From Radiobacillus kanasensis (GTDB lineage: Bacteria > Bacillota > Bacilli > Bacillales > Amphibacillaceae), in NCBI RefSeq assembly GCF_021049245.1, contig NZ_CP088020.1:2052001-2116000 (forward strand): a stretch of DNA of 64,000 bases. The letters are read 5' to 3'. Of this stretch, positions 8,664 to 18,331 are shown in pieces. The translations under genes were made by a program, and so were the position numbers. The stretch's first letter is position 1. Every line of letters begins with the position of its first letter. The notes under the pieces were generated by a model. The model had not been told where the DNA came from. It searched no databases and saw only the letters and a program-made list of their open reading frames with translations.

Positions 8664-9452
8664 CTACTTTCTATTTAATTGTTTTCGAAGCATTTTTTCC
8701 ACCAAGCTAGGGAAAACTTGATAGATTCTACTTCCGATATCCATCCACTTTGGCATATTAATTTCACGTTTTTTCGAGAAAAGATTCGATACGACTTGCC
8801 GTGCAACCTTATCAGGATCCAGCATCAGCTTTCTTACCGATTTTTGATACGTTCCTGATGGATCTGCTTTTGTAAAAAAGTTAGTTGCAACAGGGCCAAG
8901 GTTCACACTTGTTACATGAATCCCGTACTCTTCCACCTCAAGACGGAGTGCGTTGGAAAAACCAATGACGGCATGCTTGGTTGCGGCATAAGCAGAGGAC
9001 TTCGGTGTAGAAATTTTCCCCGCTTGTGATGCAATATTTACAATATGACCACAACGATTCGATATAAAGTGTGGCAACAGTTCGTGAATCCCTTGAATTA
9101 AAGCAAAGACGTTTAAGCGGAACATATTCTCTGTATCTTCCCATTTTGAATCCTCTACTTTATCAAATATGCCGAAACCTGCATTATTGATAATTGCATC
9201 AATTTTAGGGACGTCCTGAATCATTTCTCCCAAAGTGGATTTCCATGCTGTTAAATCTAATAAATCCGCCTTATATATCTGGCACTCGATAGAATAGGTA
9301 TTGATCAGCTCTGTTTGAAGATTTTTTAATTTTTCTATGGAACGAGCTGTGAGCAAAAGATTTCCACCGCGTTGGGCAATATGATGTGCAATTCGTTCCC
9401 CTATCCCACTGGAAGCGCCGGTTACAATAATGGTTTTACCAACTAGATTCAT
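8664..9452 (-). CDS. yqjQ: short-chain dehydrogenase/reductase, YqjQ-like
   Basis: A 262-aa Rossmann-fold oxidoreductase. The cofactor motif TGASSGIG is at residues ~11-18, the NNAGFG motif at ~89-94, the catalytic Ser in VNIASQAGK (~138-146) and YxxxK as YAATK (~154-158). The Arg-rich TARS after strand 2 suggests an NADP(H) preference. The substrate is unknown. The ATG at 9452 follows GGAAGTAATACAACC. It lies 24 bp after the RocB-like peptidase gene. Confidence 0.88.
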   Translation of the reverse strand: MNLVGKTIIVTGASSGIGERIAHHIAQRGGNLLLTARSIEKLKNLQTELINTYSIECQIYKADLLDLTAWKSTLGEMIQDVPKIDAIINNAGFGIFDKVEDSKWEDTENMFRLNVFALIQGIHELLPHFISNRCGHIVNIASQAGKISTPKSSAYAATKHAVIGFSNALRLEVEEYGIHVTSVNLGPVATNFFTKADPSGTYQKSVRKLMLDPDKVARQVVSNLFSKKREINMPKWMDIGSRIYQVFPSLVEKMLRKQLNRK

Positions 9453-9476
9453 GGTTGTATTACTTCCTTTCCGCTC

Positions 9477-11099
9477 TTAACTATGCCTAAAAAGCGAGTG
9501 AATCGTCGTTTGAACGAGCGAAGGTAGCTGTCCAAAACTATAGTTTAACTCCAAACGCTCCGTCCATTGATGAGGGTCTTTCCCTAATGGCCCCACATTT
9601 AAAATAGGCATCCCTATTTCTTGCATGATTTCAACAGGAAGCTCATACCCTTTACCTTGAATAGGTAAATGATCCATGAGAGAATCCATGGATTGATCAT
9701 TCGTACTAGGCCCAATAAAACTTAGATCTGATAAGCCAGGGAAAAACTCTACGTCCTTAATATCCAAGGAATAACTTTTTTTCGCTTCCCGTTTAATATC
9801 CCTTACCACACATTCTATCAGTGAGTCTTGGTGAGAAGAAACGGACGGATAGAAAGGTGGACTATAAAATAGGATAATCATCGGCGCTAAGTCCTTACAT
9901 AAGGAAGCTACATCTTGAACGAGCAAGGTAGAAAAGTCACGGTCACCTTGACTACGCTGGCTTACAAGTAAATCATGTCTTCGATTAATTTCGGACTCTC
10001 CAAATCTAGATGTTGCGATTTCAAGAAGTTGTTTATACGTCATGACGTTGACCGAAAATGACGGATTAGAAAATTCTTTAGAATAACGAGAGAATGCTTC
10101 AACCTTTTGCTTAAAGTGGATTTCTATTCCTTTAGCCGCTTGTTTGGCGGCGTTTAACAACTTTTGATTAATATCTTCTACGGATTGCTGTAAGTAAAGT
10201 AAGTTATACATAGCAACCGCAGAGGTCGGTGTTTGTACCGAATACTCTTCTTTTAAATCTCTTTGCATTAAACTGACTGGAGGTGGTGTAACCTCATCCC
10301 CAACTACTTCAATAAACGATTCATTTAATTCTAGTTCTTGCGCCAAATAGCTTATCATTAAATTAGCATTTAGGCCGGCAAATGGTTCTCCTACGTGCGT
10401 TTCTTTTCCATAGCAAAAGAAGCCTGGTAATAGCTTTCCAATCGAACCAGTATAAATATAGTTATTCGGATCACCAGGATACTTACTGAACATCGGTTCC
10501 CCATTTAAGCAAGCGACAAACTCTAGGGATTCTTCCAATTTGATTTGTTGTAGAACGGGTAATGCTGTAATCATGCCGTGCGAGTTTACTTCTTCATCTG
10601 GAACAGTAACCAAAAGAAGATTGCCATCAAACTCACCAGACATAGCTTTCTCTAATATGGAGAGGTGAACAGCTAAGCCAGATTTCATGTCCATTGTACC
10701 ACGTCCAAACAGCCATTCTCCATCGACGAGATCCTGTTGAACGAGATCTGGAAGCTCCTCTCTGTTTTTATGAAAGGTTTTCGTTAGTTCTTCTGGATGG
10801 AATGCGAGATTTCGATACGGTCCATAATCATGAACACCTACAACATCAAAGTGACTGAGCAAAACGACCGTATCCTTTGCAGAATTCTTTTTAACGAGTG
10901 CTGTTAATAACTGACGACCATCCTTCAAAGGGTGGAGTTTAAGATGATGAGGATGTTTCTGAAAGTATGGAAAACCTTCTAATAAATTGTACACATATTC
11001 TGGTAAGACGATCTCGGCTTCAGAGCCCGTGATACTCGGATATTGTACGAGTGAACAGAGCAGCTCTGTAAGTTGTTTTTTAGACTGCCATTTCCACAT
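9477..11099 (-). CDS. rocB: RocB-like M20 peptidase/deacylase
   Basis: A 540-aa cytoplasmic metallohydrolase of the M20 family, most similar in architecture to RocB, which is linked to arginine use in Bacillus. Metal-site motifs are LLSHFDVVG (~95-103), GRGTMDMKSGLAVHL (~132-146) and PDEEVNSHG (~167-175, with the catalytic Glu). The C-terminal GNVGPLGKDPHQWTERLE-like segment (NVGPLGKDPHQW) provides the last His ligand. I use the ATG at 11099 behind GGGGACGTTTCACTT. There is no roc operon beside it, so the physiological substrate is open. It is divergent from the phosphodiesterase gene. Confidence 0.8.
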   Translation of the reverse strand: MWKWQSKKQLTELLCSLVQYPSITGSEAEIVLPEYVYNLLEGFPYFQKHPHHLKLHPLKDGRQLLTALVKKNSAKDTVVLLSHFDVVGVHDYGPYRNLAFHPEELTKTFHKNREELPDLVQQDLVDGEWLFGRGTMDMKSGLAVHLSILEKAMSGEFDGNLLLVTVPDEEVNSHGMITALPVLQQIKLEESLEFVACLNGEPMFSKYPGDPNNYIYTGSIGKLLPGFFCYGKETHVGEPFAGLNANLMISYLAQELELNESFIEVVGDEVTPPPVSLMQRDLKEEYSVQTPTSAVAMYNLLYLQQSVEDINQKLLNAAKQAAKGIEIHFKQKVEAFSRYSKEFSNPSFSVNVMTYKQLLEIATSRFGESEINRRHDLLVSQRSQGDRDFSTLLVQDVASLCKDLAPMIILFYSPPFYPSVSSHQDSLIECVVRDIKREAKKSYSLDIKDVEFFPGLSDLSFIGPSTNDQSMDSLMDHLPIQGKGYELPVEIMQEIGMPILNVGPLGKDPHQWTERLELNYSFGQLPSLVQTTIHSLFRHS

Positions 11100-11121
11100 A
11101 AGTGAAACGTCCCCTTTCAAA

Positions 11122-11150
11122 TTGACTTTTCTGTTAAAATGTACCACAAT
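11122..11150 (+). promoter_or_regulatory. possible sigma-A promoter for the 11187 gene
   Basis: TTGACT (11122-11127), 17 bp, CACAAT (11145-11150), within the short divergent region between the RocB-like and phosphodiesterase genes. Confidence 0.5.
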
Positions 11151-11186
11151 CAATGCAGGAAAGTAAGCTAAGAGGTGAAACGATTA

Positions 11187-11912
11187 ATGACTAAAATTTT
11201 TGCTCATCGAGGGGCAAGTAAAGTTGCGCCCGAAAACACGATGGCTGCTTTTAAGCTAGCCTATGAGATGCATGCTGAGGGAATAGAAACAGATGTACAA
11301 TTAACGAAAGATCAAGTCCCTGTATTAATCCATGATGAAAATGTCCGAAGAACGACAAATGGAACTGGTTTTGTACAAGATTATACGTTAGAAGAGCTTA
11401 AACAATTGGACGCCGGTTCATGGTTTTCTGACAAATACGAAGGGGAAACTATTCCTACGCTGGATGAATTTCTAACCTGGGTACAGGATAAGCCCTTGGA
11501 TTTAAACATTGAGTTAAAAAACAATGTCATTGATTACAAGGATTTGGAATCCATTGTATATGATCGACTTGTTGCCTTTGACTTAATTCCTCGTACTGTC
11601 ATTTCTAGTTTTAGTTCCGAAAGTATTAAACGTTTTAAAGACATTTCTAGTGACCTGGCCACAGCATGGCTAACTTCTAGTAAAATTCGTTTCATGATTC
11701 CTTTTACGAAAAGCTTAGGAGCAAATCGCCTTCATATTAAATATACATTATTAAACAAGCGAATCGTGAAAAAGTGTCATGCGAATGATTTCGAAGTAGC
11801 TGTTTATACCATCAACCGTCCAAGTCAAATGAATCGGTGTTTTAAATTAGGTTGTGATACAATTTTTACAGATGTTCCTGACATCGCTTTACAGGAACGA
11901 AATAACAACTAG
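11187..11912 (+). CDS. glycerophosphodiester phosphodiesterase
   Basis: Hydrolyses glycerophosphodiesters to glycerol-3-phosphate and an alcohol. The 241-aa protein has the complete GDPD signature: [14 protein letters not shown] (~5-18; His-Arg and Glu-Asn), ETDVQLTKD (~39-47; metal Glu/Asp) and [11 protein letters not shown] (~52-62; catalytic His). There is no signal peptide, so it is cytoplasmic (YqiK-like). The ATG at 11187 follows AGAGGTGAAACGATTA. A GTG 12 bp upstream would sit inside that ribosome site. It is followed by namA at 20 bp. Confidence 0.88.
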   Translation: MTKIFAHRGASKVAPENTMAAFKLAYEMHAEGIETDVQLTKDQVPVLIHDENVRRTTNGTGFVQDYTLEELKQLDAGSWFSDKYEGETIPTLDEFLTWVQDKPLDLNIELKNNVIDYKDLESIVYDRLVAFDLIPRTVISSFSSESIKRFKDISSDLATAWLTSSKIRFMIPFTKSLGANRLHIKYTLLNKRIVKKCHANDFEVAVYTINRPSQMNRCFKLGCDTIFTDVPDIALQERNNN

Positions 11913-11932
11913 TATTAAAGGATGAACGATAC

Positions 11933-12952
11933 ATGACTGCAAAACTATTTAGTTCGATTACCTATAAAGATGTCACACTGAAAAACAGAATTGTGATGGC
12001 TCCGATGTGTATGTACTCTTGTGAGCCAGAGGATGGAACGGTACAACCATTCCATCTCACCCACTACGAGACAAGAGCCATTGGGCAAGCAGGTTTAGTC
12101 ATGCTGGAAGCCACAGCTGTTCAACCAGAAGGACGCATCAGCTCTTTTGACTTAGGTATATGGGATGATCAGCAATTAGAGGGACTAACACGAGTGAACG
12201 AACGAATTCATGCCCATGATGCCAAAAGTGCAATCCAATTGGCTCATGCCGGTAGAAAATCGCAGGTTCAAGGAGATATTTTTGCTCCAAGTGCGATAGC
12301 CTTTAACGAGAAATATCAAACGCCTAAAGAAATGACGAAAGAGAATATCCAAGCAACGGTCCAAGCGTTTAAAGATGCCGCTGTTCGCTCTAAAATAGCT
12401 GGTTTCGATATCATCGAGATTCACGGTGCACATGGATATTTAATCAATCAATTTCTTTCTCCGTTAACAAACCAACGAACCGATGAATACGGAGGTAATC
12501 GTGATAATAGATTTCGTTTGTTAAGAGAAGTGGTTGAAGTCGTGCAGACCGTTTGGAATGGCCCCCTATTCGTTCGATTATCTGCAAATGAATACAATCC
12601 GAACGGAAATCATATCGAGGATTTTGTTTATTTCTCCACTCGTTTAAAGGAGCTAGGAGTAGACCTTGTGGACTGTAGTTCTGGTGGAGTTATTCCTGCC
12701 CCGGTAAACGATTACCCAGGTTACCAAGTACCTTTAGCTGATACAATCAAACAGCAAGCTCGTATTGATACAGGCGCTGTAGGAATGATTACGACCGGCA
12801 TTCAAGCAGAAGAAATTTTGCAAAATAATCGTGCAGACCTTATCTTCATAGCAAGAGCCCTTTTACGCAATCCGTATTGGCCAAAACAAGCAGCAGACGA
12901 GCTTCATGTAGAGCTGGATCCACCTAAACCATACGCTCGTGGTTGGATATAA
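11933..12952 (+). CDS. namA: NADPH dehydrogenase, old yellow enzyme family
   Basis: FMN-dependent ene-reductase of the YqjM type, 339 aa. The redox-tuning Cys lies in MAPMCMYS (~22-29), a hallmark of the YqjM/thermophilic-like class. The substrate-binding HGAH is at ~162-165, followed by [21 protein letters not shown] (split here as [17 protein letters not shown]), and FMN-phosphate binding is in [13 protein letters not shown] near the C-terminus. The family reduces enals, enones and nitro compounds in oxidative and electrophile defence. It ends in TAATG, overlapping the rnz start. Confidence 0.92.
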   Translation: MTAKLFSSITYKDVTLKNRIVMAPMCMYSCEPEDGTVQPFHLTHYETRAIGQAGLVMLEATAVQPEGRISSFDLGIWDDQQLEGLTRVNERIHAHDAKSAIQLAHAGRKSQVQGDIFAPSAIAFNEKYQTPKEMTKENIQATVQAFKDAAVRSKIAGFDIIEIHGAHGYLINQFLSPLTNQRTDEYGGNRDNRFRLLREVVEVVQTVWNGPLFVRLSANEYNPNGNHIEDFVYFSTRLKELGVDLVDCSSGGVIPAPVNDYPGYQVPLADTIKQQARIDTGAVGMITTGIQAEEILQNNRADLIFIARALLRNPYWPKQAADELHVELDPPKPYARGWI

Positions 12953-13878
12953 TGGATATACGTTTTTTAGGAACTGGTGCCGGTCTTCCTTCTAAACAAC
13001 GAAATGTAACGTCCATTGCATTAGAGCTGCTGCAAGAAAATGGATCCATTTGGCTGTTTGATTGTGGAGAAGCGACTCAGCATCAGATTTTGCATACAAA
13101 GATTAAGCCGAGAAAAATTGATAAAATTTTTATCACTCATTTGCACGGGGATCATATTTTTGGTTTGCCCGGCTTCTTGAGCAGCCGATCCTTTCAAGAC
13201 GGACATACCCCTCTTACGATATACGGACCAAAGGGTATCAAAGAATTTGTGGAAACAAGTCTAGCTGTTAGTCAAACGAGAGTCAGCTATCCGATTCATG
13301 TTCATGAATTAACAGAAGGAGTCCTTTTTGAAGATGATCAGTTCATCGTGAACTGCCTCCTCGTTGAGCACGGTATTCCAAGCTACGGATTTACGGTTCA
13401 AGAAAAAAACAAACCTGGCCAATTACAACCAGAAAAGCTACGTGACTATGGCATTCCTCCTGGTCCTCTTTATCAAAAGATTAAGGAAAACGAAAAGGTT
13501 GGGCTCGATGATGGGGATATCATCTATCGTAAAGATTTTATAGGACCAGACATTCCTGGAAGAAAAGTGAGTATCATCGGAGATACTCGTTATGTAAAAG
13601 GTTTGACATCTTTTGTTCAAGATTCTGATGTTTTAGTCCATGAAGCTACTTTTTCGGAACAGGATGAACAAATTGCTCATGACTATTTCCATTCTACAAC
13701 CGTTCAGGCTGCCCAATTAGCTAAGGATGCGAATGTTTCTAAACTATTATTAACTCATATTTCTTCTCGATACCAGGAAACGGATCATCTCCTGCAAGAA
13801 GCAAGGACTATATTTAATGATTCCGAAATTGCTCATGATTTTTCGGTTTTTCCTATCGCTCCACACAAAAGCACCTAA
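12952..13878 (+). CDS. rnz: ribonuclease Z
   Basis: Endonuclease that trims the 3' extension of tRNA precursors lacking encoded CCA; 308 aa, metallo-beta-lactamase fold. The signature zinc motif is [13 protein letters not shown] (~62-74). Further ligands are in [10 protein letters not shown] (~139-148), IIGDTRY (~206-212) and LLTHISSRY (~262-270). The N-terminus [14 protein letters not shown] is the standard RNase Z start. The ATG overlaps the namA stop codon, so translation is probably coupled; an upstream TTG at 12943 is less likely. Confidence 0.93.
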   Translation: MDIRFLGTGAGLPSKQRNVTSIALELLQENGSIWLFDCGEATQHQILHTKIKPRKIDKIFITHLHGDHIFGLPGFLSSRSFQDGHTPLTIYGPKGIKEFVETSLAVSQTRVSYPIHVHELTEGVLFEDDQFIVNCLLVEHGIPSYGFTVQEKNKPGQLQPEKLRDYGIPPGPLYQKIKENEKVGLDDGDIIYRKDFIGPDIPGRKVSIIGDTRYVKGLTSFVQDSDVLVHEATFSEQDEQIAHDYFHSTTVQAAQLAKDANVSKLLLTHISSRYQETDHLLQEARTIFNDSEIAHDFSVFPIAPHKST

Positions 13879-13907
13879 ACCAATCGCCTGGTTTAGGTGC
13901 TATTTTT
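13871..13907. terminator. bidirectional terminator between rnz and polY1
   Basis: GCACCTAAACCA, a 6-nt loop and TGGTTTAGGTGC form a perfect 12-bp stem flanked by A's on the left and T's on the right. The convergent genes end within or beside it. Confidence 0.88.
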
Positions 13908-15144
13908 GATAATCATCCAAAAAGTCTTTCTGGAAGCTCGTTTTGGGCTGTTGCTCGTCCTCCATCTGAATGGATTGAAATGGGTTTTTTCCGTATTTTT
14001 CTGTTAGTGCATCTATCGCCTTATATAGACCCTCTTTGCTTGCTTCTTTTTCATAGGTAAAGAGATCCAGCTGATGAACGACTTCCTTCCGTTCTGCGAC
14101 GTCCTGAAGCGTGACCCCAAGAAGTCGAACTGCTTCTCCATTCCAATTCTTCTCAAATAGTTCCATACTAATGAGAAAAATATCGTCCTCTTTGGAAATG
14201 AAATCAGGAAGCTTAATACTCCTTGTCACGGTTTTTCGATCATGATAACGAATCGTAATTTGCACCGTTTGGCCAAGTGCTTGCTTCCGATTTAGTCGTC
14301 TTTCTACATTACGGGATAGTTGCCGAAATAAACGTTTAATTTCTCCATCATCGACGGTGTCATGTGGCAGTGTTTCAGAGCTCCCAATACTTTTGAATTC
14401 GTGAACTGCATCAGGATCAACGGGACTTGGGTCGATTCCATTGGCTCGATTCTTTAAGCGTTCCCCATTTATACCGAGTAAGCTCTTAAGTTGATACGAA
14501 TCAGCTCGAACGAGGTCGCCAATTGTATGAACATTTATTTGCTTTAATTTTTCTGCTGTCTTCGAACCTACACCGTACATCTCGCCAATGGGCAATGGCC
14601 ATAGTTTTGTCGGTAAATCTCGCTTTCTTAAAACCGTTATTCCCATTGGCTTTTTCATATCTGATGCCATTTTGGCGAGAAATTTATTTGGTGCAACTCC
14701 AATACTACAAGGCAAGTCTAATTCTTCCTTGATGCGTCGCTGGATGTTTTCTGCAATATCAAGTGGCGGACCTTGTTCCTCACATTCGGTGACATCCATA
14801 TATCCTTCATCAATAGAAACGGGCTGAATGTACGGAGTGACTTCTGAAAATATTTTAAAGATTTCCTTGGAGGCTCTACGGTAACGTTCAAAATTTGGTC
14901 TCATCACTATTAGATCTGGACAAAGTTTTCGAGCTTCCCATAAAGGCATCGTTGTTCTTACGCCTTTCTTACGAGCCTCATAACTACTCGTTACGACGAT
15001 TCCACGACGTTCTTCTGGATTTCCGGCTATAGCAAGCGGTTTTCCCCTTAGGGATGGATTGTAAGCCGCTTCCACGGATGCATAAAAACTATTCATGTCT
15101 ACATGAAAAATCACTCGTCCATTTTTAGGATACCATTTTGACAA
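13900..15144 (-). CDS. dinB: DNA polymerase IV (Y family, YqjH/PolY1-like)
   Basis: Error-prone translesion polymerase, 414 aa, the length of B. subtilis YqjH. Palm motifs are VIFHVDMNSFYASVEAAY (~10-27, first metal Asp) and VSIDEGYMDVT (~109-119, the Asp-Glu pair). A helix-hairpin-helix thumb (YGVGSKTAEKLKQINV) and the little finger follow. The C-terminal end QLDLF is a plausible beta-clamp motif. I chose TTG at 15144, with AAGGAGG 9 bp upstream; longer readings lack one. A LexA-like box lies just before the ribosome site. Confidence 0.92.
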   Translation of the reverse strand: MSKWYPKNGRVIFHVDMNSFYASVEAAYNPSLRGKPLAIAGNPEERRGIVVTSSYEARKKGVRTTMPLWEARKLCPDLIVMRPNFERYRRASKEIFKIFSEVTPYIQPVSIDEGYMDVTECEEQGPPLDIAENIQRRIKEELDLPCSIGVAPNKFLAKMASDMKKPMGITVLRKRDLPTKLWPLPIGEMYGVGSKTAEKLKQINVHTIGDLVRADSYQLKSLLGINGERLKNRANGIDPSPVDPDAVHEFKSIGSSETLPHDTVDDGEIKRLFRQLSRNVERRLNRKQALGQTVQITIRYHDRKTVTRSIKLPDFISKEDDIFLISMELFEKNWNGEAVRLLGVTLQDVAERKEVVHQLDLFTYEKEASKEGLYKAIDALTEKYGKNPFQSIQMEDEQQPKTSFQKDFLDDYQK

Positions 15145-15162
15145 CGCAGCCGCCTCCTTTCC

Positions 15163-15176
15163 AGAACATTCGTTCC
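15163..15176. promoter_or_regulatory. LexA/DinR-like operator before dinB
   Basis: Minus strand GGAACGAATGTTCT contains GAAC-N4-GTTC and fits the Bacillus pattern CGAACRNRYGTTYC at all inner positions, missing only the two outermost bases. A -10-like TATACT ends a few bases upstream, so bound LexA would cover the transcription start. Confidence 0.6.
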
Positions 15177-15267
15177 TAGTATAGCATATAATAAAACCAT
15201 TCGTCCGTCTCCGGTAATCCGCGGTAAAAAGGAAGGTGCCCTTTCCAAAAAAGAGCACCAAAGTTAA

Positions 15268-16392
15268 TTACGATTGACCAACCTCTTGAGTAATAGCAGT
15301 GATCAATTCTGCCATTTTAACTAATTCAGATATTGGCATTTTTTCATTAGTTGTATGAATTTCTTCATAACCGACAGCAAGGTTTACCGTAGGAATTCCG
15401 TGACCTGCAATGACGTTTGCATCACTACCTCCCCCACTTTTTAGAAGTTGACTTTCCCTTCCAACTTTATGGGCAGCCCTTTGTGCCACCTGGACCACAT
15501 GATCTTCCGGTCCACGTTTATATCCTGGGTACATGATCTTAATATCTAGATCGACTGATCCTCCCATTTCTTCAGCCGCTTCTTCAAACGCTTGCTTCAT
15601 TTTCTCCACTTGGGTCTCCATTTTAGATGGTTCTAAAGAACGTGCTTCAGCAAGAATTTCCACATAATCACAAACAATATTTGTTTGCGAACCGCCTTCA
15701 AACCTTCCGATATTTGCAGTCGTTTCCTCATCGATTCTACCTAAAGGCATTTTAGAAATCGCTTTGGATGCTATTGTAATGGCTGATACTCCCTTTTCAG
15801 GTGCAACACCAGCATGTGCTGTTTTTCCCTTCACCTTTGCTAGTATCTTGGATTGTGTAGGGGCTGCGACAATAATATTACCGACCTTTCCATCACTATC
15901 AATCGCATAGCCGAATTTCGCATAAAGCTTACTCACGTCTAGTTCTTTTGCCCCCACTAAACCTGACTCTTCTCCAGCTGTAATAACGAATTGAATGTCT
16001 CCATGGTCTAGGTTTTGTTCTTTTATCAAGCGGATTGCTTCGAAGATCGCTGCAATACCAGCTTTATCATCGGCTCCTAAAATCGTTGTTCCATCTGTAA
16101 CTATGTATCCATCTTGGATTGTTGGATGAATTCCTTTTCCCGGAACTACTGTATCCATATGTGATGTGAAATAAATAGGATCTACCTCTTTATTTCCTTT
16201 TAACGTACATATCAAATTACCCGCACCGTGTCCGGTTCTTTCTTTACTGTCATCTTCGAAAACTTCCAACCCCAGTGATTTGAATTTTTTTGTTAGTACT
16301 TCAGCAATCTGTTTTTCATTTTTTGTCTCTGAATCGACTTGCACAAGCTCTAAAAACTCTTTAACAATTCGATCTTCATTTACTTGATACAT
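15268..16392 (-). CDS. yqjE: M20 peptidase, YqjE / peptidase T-like
   Basis: A 374-aa zinc-dependent cytoplasmic exopeptidase of the tripeptidase (PepT-like) group. Metal and catalytic motifs are FTSHMDTVVPGKG (~75-87), ILGADDKAGIAAIFE (~109-123), TAGEESGLVGAKEL (~141-154; catalytic Glu-Glu), DSDGKVG and the final HTTNEKMPI. The lid and dimerisation domain lies at ~180-290. The start follows GGAGGAAGGGTAT. The gene is separated from polY1 by only a few bases and could be cotranscribed with it, though the LexA-like site lies between. Confidence 0.88.
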   Translation of the reverse strand: MYQVNEDRIVKEFLELVQVDSETKNEKQIAEVLTKKFKSLGLEVFEDDSKERTGHGAGNLICTLKGNKEVDPIYFTSHMDTVVPGKGIHPTIQDGYIVTDGTTILGADDKAGIAAIFEAIRLIKEQNLDHGDIQFVITAGEESGLVGAKELDVSKLYAKFGYAIDSDGKVGNIIVAAPTQSKILAKVKGKTAHAGVAPEKGVSAITIASKAISKMPLGRIDEETTANIGRFEGGSQTNIVCDYVEILAEARSLEPSKMETQVEKMKQAFEEAAEEMGGSVDLDIKIMYPGYKRGPEDHVVQVAQRAAHKVGRESQLLKSGGGSDANVIAGHGIPTVNLAVGYEEIHTTNEKMPISELVKMAELITAITQEVGQS

Positions 16393-16524
16393 ATACCCTT
16401 CCTCCTTTTATTTAACGTTAGCGAATCCCCTAAGGGTTGTCAATTTATCCACGGATGATGACTTGTCCAATTCTCGTTTTCCATGTACAATAACTTTAGC
16501 AATGGTTGAAGGAGGCGTTTCCAA

Positions 16525-16668
16525 ATGGCGAATAAAAAAAGTGTTACACATCAAAACCAACCTCGTAAGCTATCTAAGCGGGAAAGAAGAATGAAAGTTA
16601 TTATTTATATTATGATTATCGCTATGGTTTTATCTTCCTTAACTGCTGGACTAGCCTTATTCATTTAG
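16525..16668 (+). CDS. 47-aa small membrane protein, Prli42-like
   Basis: A tiny open frame with ATG at 16525, GGAGG 9 bp upstream, and a terminator directly after the stop. The N-terminal half (residues 1-23) is strongly basic (RKLSKRERRMK). The C-terminal half is a single hydrophobic segment (VIIYIMIIAMVLSSLTAGLA, ~25-44). This plan resembles Prli42, the membrane miniprotein that anchors the stressosome in Listeria, and the similar DUF4044 family. The assignment rests on topology and the IMIIAMVLSS motif remembered from that family. Reality of the gene is well supported by signals at both ends. Confidence 0.65.
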   Translation: MANKKSVTHQNQPRKLSKRERRMKVIIYIMIIAMVLSSLTAGLALFI

Positions 16669-16679
16669 AATAGCACCAC

Positions 16680-16710
16680 TAAAAAGCTGAAGCTCTTTCA
16701 GCTTTTTTTA
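16680..16710 (+). terminator. terminator after the 47-aa gene
   Basis: AAAAGCTGAA, GCTC and TTTCAGCTTTTTTT form an ~9-bp stem with a T tract on the plus strand. The A-rich left side lets it serve the convergent gene as well. Confidence 0.8.
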
Positions 16711-17213
16711 ATGGCGTTATATTCAATAGCTAACGTCCAGAAGTCTTTCCCCGTGGTTACGATAAGAACCTTTGTTCCCACTGGTACCTTCTCAAACAAT
16801 TGTTCCACCATTTCATTCTGCATTCGGATACATCCCGCAGATACATTTTTCCCAATAGAACTCGGTCTATTTGTACCATGGATTCCATAGGTTCGACCGT
16901 CCGTATCCTCTGCATCAAACCCAATCCACCTTGTACCTAGTGGATTCTTTTTATCTCCACCAGGAATATCCTTTTTTCGGTAATAAGGATTAATCGCTTT
17001 TACTAATACCGTGTGTAACCCTTCTGGTGTTAAAGAGTTCGTGGCTCCTGTTGCAACTGGGTAAATATGTTGAACTTTGTTATCATCTATATGGGCTAAT
17101 TGATTCGTTTGTTTATTGATAATGATAAAAGGTGCTCCTGGTGTTGGATTCTCTCCAAATGGCCATAACGGGCTCAAAACCATTACAAGACTTAGCAAAA
17201 TTTTCGGAACCAT
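16698..17213 (-). CDS. secreted L,D-transpeptidase (YkuD domain)
   Basis: A 171-aa exported enzyme. A hydrophobic N-terminus (MVPKILLSLVMVLSPLWPFG) acts as signal sequence or anchor. The YkuD domain follows immediately, with the catalytic region running from HGTNRPSSIGK (~115-125) to SAGCIRM (~128-134), so the His and the nucleophilic Cys are present. There is no LysM. Such enzymes make 3-3 peptidoglycan cross-links or attach proteins to the wall. In Bacillus relatives act in spore cortex or stationary-phase wall. The ATG follows AAAAAGGAGTG. It is convergent with the 47-aa gene. Confidence 0.87.
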   Translation of the reverse strand: MVPKILLSLVMVLSPLWPFGENPTPGAPFIIINKQTNQLAHIDDNKVQHIYPVATGATNSLTPEGLHTVLVKAINPYYRKKDIPGGDKKNPLGTRWIGFDAEDTDGRTYGIHGTNRPSSIGKNVSAGCIRMQNEMVEQLFEKVPVGTKVLIVTTGKDFWTLAIEYNAIKKS

Positions 17214-17303
17214 GTGAACACTCCTTTTTTACTAGTAACGTTCCCAATTAAGAGTCCTATTACCTTGAAAAAAAGGAGTTAAATAAAGGGTATGAACCCA
17301 AGT

Positions 17304-18254
17304 TTAAGCATCACTCTTCTTAAACGATCGTTTAAAGATTAGGTACTGCTCCATGTCATACATTAATCGGAATAACGTAGCTCTTGCTTCAAATTCTTCT
17401 CTCGATTTTGGCAAATCATCCTCTGAAAAGGTCTGCTTTAACTGTTTTACCGCATCTAAATGTCTGGTAGCGGTATTTCCAGGGTGTACCGATTCCGACA
17501 AGGATTCAAAAAAGTCTGCTAAGCGGTAGCATTGTTCATAGCCTACTTGAATTTGACTTACCAATAAAAGCATTCGCTTTAACAAATCAAATTGTTTGCG
17601 ACGCATCTTAAAGTAATCAGCATAAAGATGATTTCCACGAAAAATATGATTTTCCACATCTCTTGCTACCAATGTTTCGGACCGATTCAATAACTCCTCC
17701 GTATCGATAATCTCCCTACCCGACCATGTTTGTTTTCCCTCTCTCAAGTAGATGGATATCTCATAAAGAATCGATTTAAAATTTTCCTCTAATTGGTCTT
17801 GTGTCTTTTTTAAAGTATCGTCCATACTCGGCATGTACAGATTCAACAACAAGGCAATCCCCATCCCAACCCCGATAATTCCTAATTCGTTAACGATTAA
17901 TGGAAGATCAACATGACCGGCGCTATAAAGATGTAACAGGATAACAGAACTGGACGCAATTCCAGATGTAACTTTAAATTTTACCGTTACAGGGATAAAC
18001 AAAATCAGTAATAATCCGATGGATATCGGATGAAAACCTATTATATTAAAAATAATACTAGAGAAGAGAATAGCTAATAAACAAGCAGCTATTCGATGCC
18101 ACGCACTTAGAAACGACCGTTTTCTGGTCGACTGTATGCAAAGAATCGTTAGAATGCCTGCAGACACAAAATTATCCAATTGGAAAAGCTCCGCAATCCA
18201 TATGGATACAGGTGTACCTATAGCTGTTTTTAAAGTACGGTAACCGATTTTCAC
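17304..18254 (-). CDS. yqjA: aromatic acid exporter family protein, YqjA-like
   Basis: A 316-aa membrane protein with about four to five transmembrane segments in the first half (residues ~1-145) and a soluble, helix-rich C-terminal half. This is the plan of the DUF939/FUSC-like 'aromatic acid exporter' family and of B. subtilis YqjA. The start is GTG at 18254 with AAAGGAG upstream. The substrate is not known; the export role is by family name only. The C-terminal domain has regular Leu/Glu heptads. It lies between the L,D-transpeptidase and brxB genes. Confidence 0.8.
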   Translation of the reverse strand: MKIGYRTLKTAIGTPVSIWIAELFQLDNFVSAGILTILCIQSTRKRSFLSAWHRIAACLLAILFSSIIFNIIGFHPISIGLLLILFIPVTVKFKVTSGIASSSVILLHLYSAGHVDLPLIVNELGIIGVGMGIALLLNLYMPSMDDTLKKTQDQLEENFKSILYEISIYLREGKQTWSGREIIDTEELLNRSETLVARDVENHIFRGNHLYADYFKMRRKQFDLLKRMLLLVSQIQVGYEQCYRLADFFESLSESVHPGNTATRHLDAVKQLKQTFSEDDLPKSREEFEARATLFRLMYDMEQYLIFKRSFKKSDA

Positions 18255-18299
18255 GAATGGGACTCCTTTGGTTTCATCACTTTCATTATTATGGAAAAA

Positions 18300-18323
18300 C
18301 CCTTGTTACAGAAGCAACAAGGG
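18300..18323 (-). terminator. brxB terminator
   Basis: CCCTTGTT and AACAAGGG pair around an 8-nt loop, followed on the minus strand by TTTTT, 9 bp beyond the brxB stop. Confidence 0.8.
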
Positions 18324-18331
18324 TCAAACGA

